A program made the position numbers and the translations under genes. Of a DNA stretch of 13,639 nucleotides, positions 6,626-13,639 are shown one piece after another (the first letter of the stretch is position 1; every line of letters starts with the position of its first letter). This stretch comes from CAZGYE01 sp964530165 (GTDB lineage Bacteria; Planctomycetota; Planctomycetia; Planctomycetales; Planctomycetaceae). The DNA is taken from NCBI GenBank assembly GCA_964530165.1, contig CAZGYE010000142.1, positions 1 through 13,639 of the forward strand. Direction: 5' to 3'. The notes beneath the pieces were generated by a model that was given only the letters and a program-made list of their open reading frames with translations, ran no database searches and was not told the DNA's origin.

Positions 6626-6690
6626 GTTGCAGGTGTCGCTGCCGGGTGTCGCATAGAGCGTGGTTTCGTCAACGCCTCTCGGGGATCGGG

Positions 6691-8010
6691 TCACTTCGCT
6701 CGTGTTGGGCGGGCGATGCCGGCCGGTGACAGAAATGATAACGCCTGCCAGAGCGTTTGCCATTGCTTCTCGATTGATTTGAGCCGGGCAAGCTCCGACT
6801 CCAGATCGACGTTGGACGTTTCCAGATAGCCCTGCCGGAGCTCCCCGCAGCCGGCGGTGCCTGGATTTCCGACTTGAGGCGGCGAGGTCGCTTCGGTTGG
6901 GGCGAACAGGTTCGCTCCCCGCTGTTCGAGACCGGCCGGGGCGACGAATCGCGCCAGTTGGATCTGACCGATCGGCAGCCGTTTTTTTCCGCTCTCCGCC
7001 CGGCGAACCGAGACGACGCCGTCGGCCGAAACGTAGACCGCGGCTGCATCGGCCGGCACATGGATGACCGGTTCGAGCGATCGGCCTCGTTCAAAGCTCA
7101 CCAATACCAGATTGCCGTCCGCATTCAGTGTGAACCTGCCACAGCGGGTGTAAAGGATGTCGGGGCCGTCTTGGATTTGGAAGAAACCGTCACCGACGAT
7201 GGCCAGGTCGAATCGGCCGTCCGTCTTCCTCAGGCTGCCGCCGCTGTGATCAAGCTGCGTGGCGACAATCTCGACTCCCGAGCCGACGGCGATTCCCTTT
7301 CGTATCGGCTGCCCCCCGGAATCCCGCCGGTCCGATGTTTCGATCTGCTCATACGGCAAATCGGCAAAAATGACACGCGATCGCTTGAAACCGGTCGTGT
7401 TGGCGTTGGCGATGTTGTTCAGAATGACGTTGCGGGCTTCGCACAGTGCGGCAAACGTCGGTTGCAGTCTCGCGACGGCCTCGTCGTGGAGGTCGAGCGG
7501 TTGCACACTGGGCCGCGAAACCTGGCTGTGACGGTCCGGTTTGGGCAGCGGCATCGGCGCCAACGCGTCGCCCGGCGCCGGCCGAGGTCGTTTGCCCGTC
7601 TGGAACGGTTGCTGCGAGCCAAACATTCGCCGCAGCCGCAACAGGTCGCGAATCTTCTGAGCCGGCATGCCTTTGACTTCTTCGAACCAAATCTCTCGCT
7701 CCTCGAGCGTGGCGTGAGGAAGTTCCTGCTGGATGATGGTCCGGGTCGCGGTGTCCTGCTCGGAATTGCGCGGGACAATGGGCGACGCATCCGCCGGAGC
7801 CGCGAGTTCCTCGGGGGCGGTCTCACCGTCGACGGGAAGAAGCGAGACATCGACGGGCAACCGCTGTTGGTCCCTCGAGGTGGGAAGAGGTTCCGAAGCC
7901 GGCGGCTGCTTGACAGAAAAGAGTCGCCCGACGGCGAACTGAGCGGCAACACTTCCCACGGCCACACACAAAACCGCTCCGAGAATCAATAGCGTCTGAC
8001 GCACGTGCAT
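6691..8010 (-). CDS. FlgG/FlgF-like flagellar rod-type protein with an N-terminal membrane anchor or signal peptide
   Basis: The 439 residues fall into three parts. Residues 4-25 are a hydrophobic signal or anchor helix. Residues about 35-175 are proline-rich and variable, with one charged helical patch at about 100-130. Residues about 180-408 resemble the flagellar rod/hook family: NNIANANTTGFKRSR (198-212) is its N-terminal hallmark, FDLAIVGDGFFQI (267-279) and GRFTLNADGNLV (291-302) its core, and QGYLETSNVDLESEL (393-407) the start of its C-terminal domain. True FlgG is about 260 residues, is exported without a cleaved signal, and ends in a helix typically with QRAFE. Here that helix is replaced by KSIEKQWQTLWQAL and a short tail. 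A working flagellar rod role is therefore doubtful. The ATG at 8010 has a perfect AGGAGG five bases upstream. It probably follows arfB in one transcript. Confidence 0.75.
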   Translation of the reverse strand: MHVRQTLLILGAVLCVAVGSVAAQFAVGRLFSVKQPPASEPLPTSRDQQRLPVDVSLLPVDGETAPEELAAPADASPIVPRNSEQDTATRTIIQQELPHATLEEREIWFEEVKGMPAQKIRDLLRLRRMFGSQQPFQTGKRPRPAPGDALAPMPLPKPDRHSQVSRPSVQPLDLHDEAVARLQPTFAALCEARNVILNNIANANTTGFKRSRVIFADLPYEQIETSDRRDSGGQPIRKGIAVGSGVEIVATQLDHSGGSLRKTDGRFDLAIVGDGFFQIQDGPDILYTRCGRFTLNADGNLVLVSFERGRSLEPVIHVPADAAAVYVSADGVVSVRRAESGKKRLPIGQIQLARFVAPAGLEQRGANLFAPTEATSPPQVGNPGTAGCGELRQGYLETSNVDLESELARLKSIEKQWQTLWQALSFLSPAGIARPTRAK

Positions 8011-8047
8011 GAAAACCTCCTGAGTAGTACGAAACAACTTTTAGCCA

Positions 8048-8509
8048 TCACTCGTCGGTCGGCGGGCGGCGGCGGAGCTTCTTTCTGGCCGATTGGCGGC
8101 GCTTCTCGGCCAGGCGGCGGGCTTGCGAGGCGCGGGAGGGTTTCGTTTTCCTTCGCGGCTTGGGCGCGACGGCGACTTCCGCCAGAAGCCCGCATAGCTT
8201 CTCCAGGCAGTCGTCGACGTTGCGCGACTGATCGCGGAAACGCTGGCTCGTGAGCTGGAACTCACCGTCCGACGAGATCCGCCGGCGGTACTTCCGCAGA
8301 AACCGCTGTTTGACGGCGGCGTCCAGGCTCGGCGAATCGACCACCCGCCAGTGCAGCCGGGCTTTGGTGCTCACCTTGTTCACGTTCTGACCGCCCGGTC
8401 CGGAACTGCGCATAAAGGTGAACGTGAATTCCGAAGTCGGAATCTTGATTCGCTCGCTGACGACCAGCCGTTGGTCGTCGGCTGGGCTGTCATCTTCGAG
8501 TATGTTCAT
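8048..8509 (-). CDS. arfB: Peptidyl-tRNA hydrolase ArfB-like (stalled-ribosome rescue, class I release-factor domain)
   Basis: ArfB enters the empty mRNA channel of stalled ribosomes and hydrolyses peptidyl-tRNA through its GGQ loop. The 153-residue protein has the motif as SSGPGGQNVNKVSTKA (35-50, GGQ at 39-41), the domain core with RRISSDGEFQLTSQRFRDQS (76-95), and the diagnostic basic tail KPRRKTKPSRASQARRLAEK, which in E. coli ArfB folds into the mRNA channel. It lacks the stop-codon recognition domains of RF1/RF2, as expected. It starts about a dozen residues before the E. coli protein, with an acidic stretch (MNILEDDSPADD). No good Shine-Dalgarno precedes this ATG (8509), so a start further in is possible. 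The gene is divergent from the LarA-like gene (84-bp gap) and 37 bp ahead of the FlgG-like gene. Confidence 0.9.
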   Translation of the reverse strand: MNILEDDSPADDQRLVVSERIKIPTSEFTFTFMRSSGPGGQNVNKVSTKARLHWRVVDSPSLDAAVKQRFLRKYRRRISSDGEFQLTSQRFRDQSRNVDDCLEKLCGLLAEVAVAPKPRRKTKPSRASQARRLAEKRRQSARKKLRRRPPTDE

Positions 8510-8593
8510 GCGACTTGGCGTCGTGGTGGACTGAGCGATCCCTTCATAATAAACTGGAGTTTCCCAAAAAAACCGCACTTGGAGAAGATGAGT
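8510..8593. promoter_or_regulatory. Divergent intergenic region between arfB and the LarA-like gene
   Basis: This short AT-richer gap must hold promoters for both directions if each gene has its own. CATAAT (8545-8550, +) and TATTAT (8552-8547, -) overlap and could act as -10 boxes, but neither has a convincing -35. A run of seven A (8566-8572) lies before the + gene's Shine-Dalgarno, GGAG (8581-8584). The promoter positions are tentative. Confidence 0.3.
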
Positions 8594-9883
8594 ATGACTT
8601 ATCCCCGGATGCTCCGCGTCGAGCAGAAGTTCGACGCCCCACGCCTCGACGATGTCCCTGCCGAGGTCAAACGGCAACTGGCCGGGCTGAACCTCGGAAA
8701 AAAGGTGAAATCGGGCGAAACGGTCGCCATCACCGCCGGCAGCCGCGGCATCGCCAACATTGCTGAAATCATCAAGACCGCCGCGGCACATTTCCGCAAG
8801 CTGGGGGCCGTGCCGATCATCATTCCGGCCATGGGCAGTCACGGTGGAGGGACGGCCGAGGGGCAGCGAAAGATTATCGAGAGTTACGGGATCACTGAAG
8901 AACAGACCGGCGCCGAGATCCGCTCGTCGATGGAGACGGTCATCGTCGAGCAGACGCCGCAGGGCATCCCTGTCCATTTCGACCGCCACGCTCACGAAGC
9001 CAATCACGTGCTCGTCTGCGCGCGGGTGAAGCCGCACACTGGTTTCGTGGGCGAGATCGAATCGGGCCTGCACAAGATGATGCTCATCGGGCTGGGCAAA
9101 CACGAAGGGGCGAAGATCTATCACCGGGCCATTCTGGATTACAGTTTTCTGGAGATCATCACGGCCGTCGCCGACGCGGTCCTGAAGAAATGCAAGGTGA
9201 TTGGGGGTTTGGCCATTGTCGAGAATGCGTACGACGAAACCGGATTGATCGAAGCCGTCGCCCCCACAGATTTTCTGCAGCGGGAGAAAGAACTGCTGGT
9301 GATCGCCAAGAAGTGGATGCCCCGGCTGCCGTTCAAAGAAATCGAGCTGCTCATCGTCGACGAGATTGGCAAGAACATCAGCGGGTCGGGGATGGACACG
9401 AACGTCATCGGCCGCAAGTTCAACGAGCACCGGGCCACCGAGCGAGACGACGTGTCGTGCAAGCGAATCTTCATCCGCGGACTCACGCCTCAAACGCACG
9501 GCAACGCCTGCGGACTCGGGCTGGCGGAGTTCACCAATCAGCGCACGATCGACGCCGTCGATCTGGCGGCCACTCGCATCAACGCCCTGACCGGCGGACA
9601 TCCGACTTCCGCCATGCTGCCGGTCGCGCTGGATAGAGACCGGGACGTGCTGGACGTCGCGCTGACGTCCGTGGGCCTGGTCGAGCCGCAAAACGTGCGC
9701 GTCGTTCACATCTCGAATACGCTGGAGGTCCGCGAGGTGCTCCTCAGCGAGGCCTACCTGCCGGATGTCAAGGGACGCGAGGACCTGCAGATTCTCGACG
9801 GTCCCCATGAGATGCAGTTCGACGCCAAAGGCAACCTGATTCCCGTCGCCGCCGACAAGAACACCGGCGCGTCAGCCTCCTGA
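8594..9883 (+). CDS. LarA-superfamily (DUF2088, lactate-racemase-like) protein
   Basis: The 429-residue protein looks like a member of the nickel-pincer lactate racemase (LarA) superfamily. Visible marks are GSRG near residue 50, PAMGSHGGGT (78-87, with H83) and KPHTGF followed by HKMMLIGLGKHEGAKIYH (146-177). The residues H148, K161 and H177 fit LarA's acid-base histidine, cofactor lysine and nickel-ligand histidine. The Lys-His spacing (16) matches the LarA numbering I recall (K184, H200), with about three extra residues before the lysine. If active it would need the LarB/C/E-made cofactor, and none of those genes is here. The substrate is unknown; racemisation or epimerisation of a 2-hydroxy acid is inference. 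ATG 8594 has GGAG nine bases upstream. ATG 8588, two codons earlier, has it only three bases away. The acyltransferase fusion follows 67 bp downstream. Confidence 0.75.
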   Translation: MTYPRMLRVEQKFDAPRLDDVPAEVKRQLAGLNLGKKVKSGETVAITAGSRGIANIAEIIKTAAAHFRKLGAVPIIIPAMGSHGGGTAEGQRKIIESYGITEEQTGAEIRSSMETVIVEQTPQGIPVHFDRHAHEANHVLVCARVKPHTGFVGEIESGLHKMMLIGLGKHEGAKIYHRAILDYSFLEIITAVADAVLKKCKVIGGLAIVENAYDETGLIEAVAPTDFLQREKELLVIAKKWMPRLPFKEIELLIVDEIGKNISGSGMDTNVIGRKFNEHRATERDDVSCKRIFIRGLTPQTHGNACGLGLAEFTNQRTIDAVDLAATRINALTGGHPTSAMLPVALDRDRDVLDVALTSVGLVEPQNVRVVHISNTLEVREVLLSEAYLPDVKGREDLQILDGPHEMQFDAKGNLIPVAADKNTGASAS

Positions 9884-9950
9884 TTGCTCGCAGGAAGTGG
9901 CAAGAGGTGGATCACGAGAGACTCAACAAAGCCGAACGGAACCGGGCGGT

Positions 9951-12900
9951 ATGAGCCAAGCCGACACGATGAATTCACCCGACGTCCGCGGTGGATTGGC
10001 GTCGCGCGGGTTTGGGGCCTTTATGCTGACGCAGTTTCTCGGTGCGATGAACGACAACATGTTCCGTTGGATCGTCGTGCCGCTGGGAAAGACGTCAGTC
10101 GATAAGGAATATGAAGCCTGGGTGCTCACGGCCGGCTCGGTCTTCTTGATCCTCCCCTTCATCCTGTTCGCGTCGTACGCCGGCTACCTGGCGGACCGCT
10201 TCAGCAAGCGCACGGTGATCATCGGCTGCAAGATCGCCGAGATTGCCATCATGCTGATCGGCGTCGTGGTGTTTTGGATCGGCGACATCTATTTGCTGTT
10301 CCTGATGGTGGCATTGATGGGAACTCAAAGTGCTCTGTTTGGCCCCTCGAAGATGGGAATCATTCCGGAAATCGTTCGGCCCGACAAACTTTCCGCGGCC
10401 AATGGTTTGGTGGGATTGACGACCGTCATCTCCGTCGTCGTGGGAACGATCGCGGGTAACCTCTTGTTTGCCGAGTTCCTCGACCCGAAATATCCCGATT
10501 CCGTGAGCTTGTGGCCCCCCGCCCTGGCAATCGTCAGCGTCGCGGCGATCGGCTGGCTCGCCAGTCTGCTGATCAGACCGGTTCCGACGGCCGATTCGAA
10601 TCGTCGCTTCCCGCGCAATCCGGCCGCCGAGACGATCTCCAACCTGCGTCTGCTCGGCCAAAGCCGGCCGATCCTGCGGGTCGCATTGGGCATGGCCTTT
10701 TTCTGGTCGCTGGCCGCGATGGCCCAGTTGAACATCGACGCGTTCGCCACCAACAAACTCTCGCTGACTCAGGACCAGGTCGGTCCGCTGCTGGGAATTC
10801 TGGCGGCGGGGGTGGGCTTGGGGAGCGTGTTGGCCGGTTGGTGGTCGGGCGGCAAGATTGAATTGGGCATCGTCCCGCTCGGCGCCGGTGTGATTGCCGT
10901 TAGTGCCATGCTGTTGTCATTCACGGGCGACATGAACAATGCTTACTTCTGGACGGCCGCCATGCTGTTCATGCTGGGGGCCGGCGGAGGTCTGTTCAAC
11001 GTGCCATTGGCCGCGTACTTGCAGCACCACAGCCGCAGAGAATCACGCGGCGCGATTCTGGCCGCCTCGAACTTCTTGACATTCACCGGAATTCTGATCT
11101 TTTCGCTGTCGTTCGGCCTGGTCATGGGATGGATCAACGATCCCCAAACCGTGTGGTTGTTGGCCGGGATCGGCACGATCCCCATCGTGTTCTATATTTT
11201 CTTCCTGCTGCCGGGGGCGACGATTCGCTTCGTCGTTTGGCTGGCCAGCCACAGCGTGTACCGGATTCGCGTTTTCGGCCGCGACAACCTGCCGGAAACC
11301 GGCGGGGCGCTGTTGGTGGCGAATCACGTGTCGTGGCTGGACGGCGCCTTGTTGCTGATGACCTCGTCGCGGCCGATCCGCATGCTGGCCTACGCCGACT
11401 ATGTCGAGTGGTGGGGCCTCCGCTGGCTGGCTCGCATCTACGGCGTGATCCCGATCAAGTCGGAATTCGGTCCGAAGGCGATGCTGCGCGCGCTGAAGAC
11501 CGCCCGGCGGGCCGTCTCCGCCGGCGATCTGGTCTGCATTTTTGCCGAGGGGCAGATCACGCGGACCGGCCAGCTTCAGGCGTTCCATCGCGGGTTGATG
11601 CGGGTTGTGGAGGGGACCGGCGCCCCGGTCGTTCCCGTCTACTTGGACGAATTGTGGGGCAGCATTTTTAGCTATCGCGGCGGCAAGTTGTTCTGGAAAC
11701 GGCCGCGGCATTGGCCGTATCCTGTATCGATACGATTTGGCAAGCCGTTGGGCGACCCCGAGAACGTGAACCAAGTCCGTCAGGCGGTGCAAGATTTGGG
11801 AGTCGAAGCCGTGCAGAAACGCAAGACACGCCGGTTAGCCCTGCAACGACAGTTCCTGCGGAAGTGTCGTACGAGCATGTTCCGTTCCAAGGTGGCCGAT
11901 TCCAGCGGAGTGGATCTGACCGGCGGTCTGCTGTTGACCCGCACGCTGGTGTGCAAACGGATTCTGGAACGCAACATCCTTTCGCCCGACGAGAAGATGG
12001 TGGGCGTGCTGCTGCCGCCGGCCGTTGGGTCGGTGATCGCCAACACGGCCGTTTCGCTGATGCGCAGGGTGGCCGTCAACTTGAACTACACCCTTTCGGG
12101 TGATGTTGTGAACGACTCGATCGAGCAGTGCGGAATCAAGCACGTCCTGACCAGCCGCCGGTTTCTTGAGAAACGGCCCTTCCAGCTCAACGCCGAAGTC
12201 GTCTGCCTGGAAGACCTGAAGGAACAAGCAACCGGGCTGGACAAGCTGACGTCCCTGCTGCAAGCGCACCTGGTGCCGGTCGCCGTGCTGGAAAGGATGC
12301 TGGGGCTGACCGGGATCAAACCCGACGATCTGCTCACGGTCATTTTCACATCCGGATCGACCGGAGAGCCGAAGGGCGTGATGCTCTCGAACCACAACGT
12401 CAGCTCGAACGTCGATGCCGTCGACCAACTGTTCCACATCAAGAAATCCGACGTGTTGCTGGGCGTATTGCCGTTCTTCCATTCGTTCGGGTACACGGGC
12501 ACACTCTGGCTGCCGATGACACTGGAACCAAAGACCGTCTACCATTTCAACCCGCTCGATGCCCGCCAAATCGCAAAGCTTTCGGCCAAACACGGGACGA
12601 CCATTATCTTGGCGACTCCAACGTTTCTACGGACTTACGTGAAACGCTGCGATCCGGCCGACCTGAGCAAACTCGATCTCGTGATCGTCGGCGCGGAAAA
12701 GTTGCCGCTCGACTTGTCGAAAGCCGTCGAAGAGAAGTTCGGCGTCACACCAACCGAGGGTTACGGAACGACGGAGCTCTCACCGGTGGCGGCTTTTAAC
12801 GTGCCGGACCACCGCTCCGAAGGAGCCGTGCAGCACGGAACACGGGTCGGCACCGTCGGTCGGGTCATGCCCGGCGCGACGGCCAAAGTGGTCCATCCAC

Positions 12901-13439
12901 AGACCGGCGAACCCCTCGGCACCAACACCGAAGGGTTGCTGATGATCCGCGGACCCAACGTCATGCTGGGCTACCTCAACGAGCCGGAGAAGACGGCGGC
13001 GGTCATCCGCGACGGCTGGTACGATACCGGCGATTTCTCGAAGATCGACGACGACGGCTTCATCGAGATCACGGGCCGCCAGAGCCGGTTCTCGAAGATC
13101 GGCGGCGAAATGGTGCCGCACCTGAAAATCGAAGAGGCGTTGTGCAAAATTGTCGACGAAGAGGACGCCGACGAACCGGAGATCAACCTCGCGGTCACGG
13201 CCGTTCCGGACGCGAAAAAAGGCGAACGAATTGTTGTCGTTCACAAACGGCTGCCCAAGCCGGTCGAGAAGATCCTCAAGGATCTCGCCGAGACCGGACT
13301 GCCCAACCTGTGGATGCCGAGTCAAAACAGCTTCCTGGAGGTCGACGAAATTCCCCTGCTCGGCACCGGCAAACTGGACCTGAAAGGGCTGAAACAAACA
13401 GCCCTTGAGAAATTCGGTCAACCACCTGCCGAGAAATAG
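9951..13439 (+). CDS. aas: Fused LplT-like lysophospholipid transporter, PlsC-type acyltransferase and acyl-ACP synthetase (LplT-Aas fusion)
   Basis: One chain of 1162 residues holds three domains. Residues about 20-430 form a 12-helix MFS carrier like LplT, which flips lysophospholipids inward across the inner membrane. Residues about 435-615 are a glycerolipid acyltransferase with NHVSWLD (H459, D464), GVIPIK, FAEG (531-534) and VVPVYLDE. Residues about 640-1155 are an AMP-forming acyl-ACP synthetase with TSGSTGEPKG (800-809), YGTTE (938-942), YDTGD (1024-1028), GRQSRFSKIGGEMV and the terminal LLGTGK (K1141). Domain order and many phrases match E. coli LplT and Aas, which are separate adjacent genes there. 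The expected job is to import lyso-PE and re-acylate it using acyl-ACP made on site. In-frame GTG 9897 would add 18 polar residues and has a badly spaced Shine-Dalgarno. ATG 9951 is my choice although its own ribosome site is weak. Confidence 0.9.
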   Translation: MSQADTMNSPDVRGGLASRGFGAFMLTQFLGAMNDNMFRWIVVPLGKTSVDKEYEAWVLTAGSVFLILPFILFASYAGYLADRFSKRTVIIGCKIAEIAIMLIGVVVFWIGDIYLLFLMVALMGTQSALFGPSKMGIIPEIVRPDKLSAANGLVGLTTVISVVVGTIAGNLLFAEFLDPKYPDSVSLWPPALAIVSVAAIGWLASLLIRPVPTADSNRRFPRNPAAETISNLRLLGQSRPILRVALGMAFFWSLAAMAQLNIDAFATNKLSLTQDQVGPLLGILAAGVGLGSVLAGWWSGGKIELGIVPLGAGVIAVSAMLLSFTGDMNNAYFWTAAMLFMLGAGGGLFNVPLAAYLQHHSRRESRGAILAASNFLTFTGILIFSLSFGLVMGWINDPQTVWLLAGIGTIPIVFYIFFLLPGATIRFVVWLASHSVYRIRVFGRDNLPETGGALLVANHVSWLDGALLLMTSSRPIRMLAYADYVEWWGLRWLARIYGVIPIKSEFGPKAMLRALKTARRAVSAGDLVCIFAEGQITRTGQLQAFHRGLMRVVEGTGAPVVPVYLDELWGSIFSYRGGKLFWKRPRHWPYPVSIRFGKPLGDPENVNQVRQAVQDLGVEAVQKRKTRRLALQRQFLRKCRTSMFRSKVADSSGVDLTGGLLLTRTLVCKRILERNILSPDEKMVGVLLPPAVGSVIANTAVSLMRRVAVNLNYTLSGDVVNDSIEQCGIKHVLTSRRFLEKRPFQLNAEVVCLEDLKEQATGLDKLTSLLQAHLVPVAVLERMLGLTGIKPDDLLTVIFTSGSTGEPKGVMLSNHNVSSNVDAVDQLFHIKKSDVLLGVLPFFHSFGYTGTLWLPMTLEPKTVYHFNPLDARQIAKLSAKHGTTIILATPTFLRTYVKRCDPADLSKLDLVIVGAEKLPLDLSKAVEEKFGVTPTEGYGTTELSPVAAFNVPDHRSEGAVQHGTRVGTVGRVMPGATAKVVHPQTGEPLGTNTEGLLMIRGPNVMLGYLNEPEKTAAVIRDGWYDTGDFSKIDDDGFIEITGRQSRFSKIGGEMVPHLKIEEALCKIVDEEDADEPEINLAVTAVPDAKKGERIVVVHKRLPKPVEKILKDLAETGLPNLWMPSQNSFLEVDEIPLLGTGKLDLKGLKQTALEKFGQPPAEK

Positions 13440-13639
13440 ACCCGCCGAGAAACCCGGTCTCTTGGAAACCGGCGAGCGCTCACTGAATGCTTTTCGTCTC
13501 CTTAACTAAACCGTACTTGAACCCGGAGAGGTGGTCTGATGAGGCGGTAAGCGGTTTGAAGCCAAGGGCTTACGACGGTTCTCAAAATACTGAATTGTAG
13601 CCAGAATATTTCCAGATTTCTCTTGCCTATTTGCAGAGA
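13440..13639. other. 3'-end non-coding stretch with weak hairpins, no gene recognised
   Basis: The stretch is AT-richer than the rest of the window towards its end and has no convincing ORF. A short inverted repeat lies at 13443-13447/13470-13474 (CGCCG/CGGCG), just past the fusion gene's stop, but no T-run follows. Another hairpin, GTAAGC/GCTTAC at 13547-13552/13568-13573, has a short inner stem. Either could belong to a terminator or to the leader of a gene beyond the window. Confidence 0.3.

Noticed and set aside
6626..6763. Longer N-terminus for the MFS transporter from ATG 6763
   Set aside because: It would overlap the FlgG-like gene by 73 bp and add a polar, non-MFS stretch. ATG 6625 is more plausible.
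6874..7992. 372-codon + strand open frame opposite the FlgG-like gene
   Set aside because: It has no family motif and the composition of an antisense shadow. The - strand frame has a strong ribosome site and family motifs.
8038..8050. TTTTAGCC near the arfB end, similar to the REP head TTTAGC
   Set aside because: No hairpin with a CTTG loop follows, so it is not another copy of the repeat unit.
8510..9808. Long - strand open frame extending upstream of arfB across the LarA-like gene
   Set aside because: Only its last 153 codons resemble a protein family (ArfB). The rest mirrors the opposite-strand gene in a GC-rich genome.
13443..13474. Terminator after the LplT-Aas fusion (CGCCG/CGGCG)
   Set aside because: The stem is only five base pairs around a 22-base loop and no T-run follows directly. 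Not enough for a call.
13537..13567. CTGATGAG near 13536, the core motif of hammerhead ribozymes
   Set aside because: The required GAAA after a closed stem II is absent, and no stem I/III pairing is visible, so it is a chance match.

Overview
The window reads as chromosomal DNA from a GC-rich bacterium. A planctomycete (Pirellulales-like) is my best guess. This is inferred from the mix of genes: a serine/threonine kinase with a polytopic N-terminal membrane domain, a FlgG-like protein on a signal anchor with no other flagellar genes nearby, CsrA, a transporter-acyltransferase-acyl-ACP synthetase fusion, and a LarA-family protein. No sequence search was run. There are ten genes, nine of them complete. 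I see no tRNA, rRNA, CRISPR array, phage gene, transposase or broken gene.

Layout. (1) Bases 1-2711, + strand: the tail of one M16-family peptidase, a complete M16 zinc peptidase (HFLEH) and glgC (ADP-glucose pyrophosphorylase). The three genes overlap by 11 and 8 bp, so they look translationally coupled. The unit ends at a clear intrinsic terminator, which is also half of an inverted pair of matching hairpins that looks like a REP doublet (2748-2809). (2) Bases 2875-4578, - strand: a membrane-bound Ser/Thr kinase converging on glgC. (3) Bases 4579-4887: a 309-bp divergent regulatory region. It carries a TATAAT promoter with a perfect palindrome just downstream for the kinase, and a TTGACA-16-TATACT promoter with a structured, GGA-rich leader for csrA. 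(4) Bases 4888-5088, +: csrA. (5) Bases 5240-8509, - strand: three genes read arfB, then the FlgG-like anchored protein, then an MFS transporter. The gaps are 37 and 65 bp, so they may be co-transcribed although their functions are unrelated. (6) Bases 8594-13439, +: a LarA-superfamily protein followed after 67 bp by a 1162-residue LplT-PlsC-AMP-ligase fusion. The last 200 bp hold no recognisable gene.

How the genes relate. The clearest functional unit is the fusion protein, which joins in one chain the activities that E. coli splits between LplT and Aas: lysophospholipid flipping, acyl-ACP synthesis and lysophospholipid acylation. CsrA, glgC and a flagellar-type protein lie within about 7 kb. 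CsrA controls glycogen and flagellar genes in other bacteria, so the neighbourhood is suggestive, but nothing here proves a regulatory link. I found no overtly new multi-gene system. The observations most worth checking are the REP-like doublet, the csrA leader, the kinase promoter/operator and the anchored FlgG-like protein.
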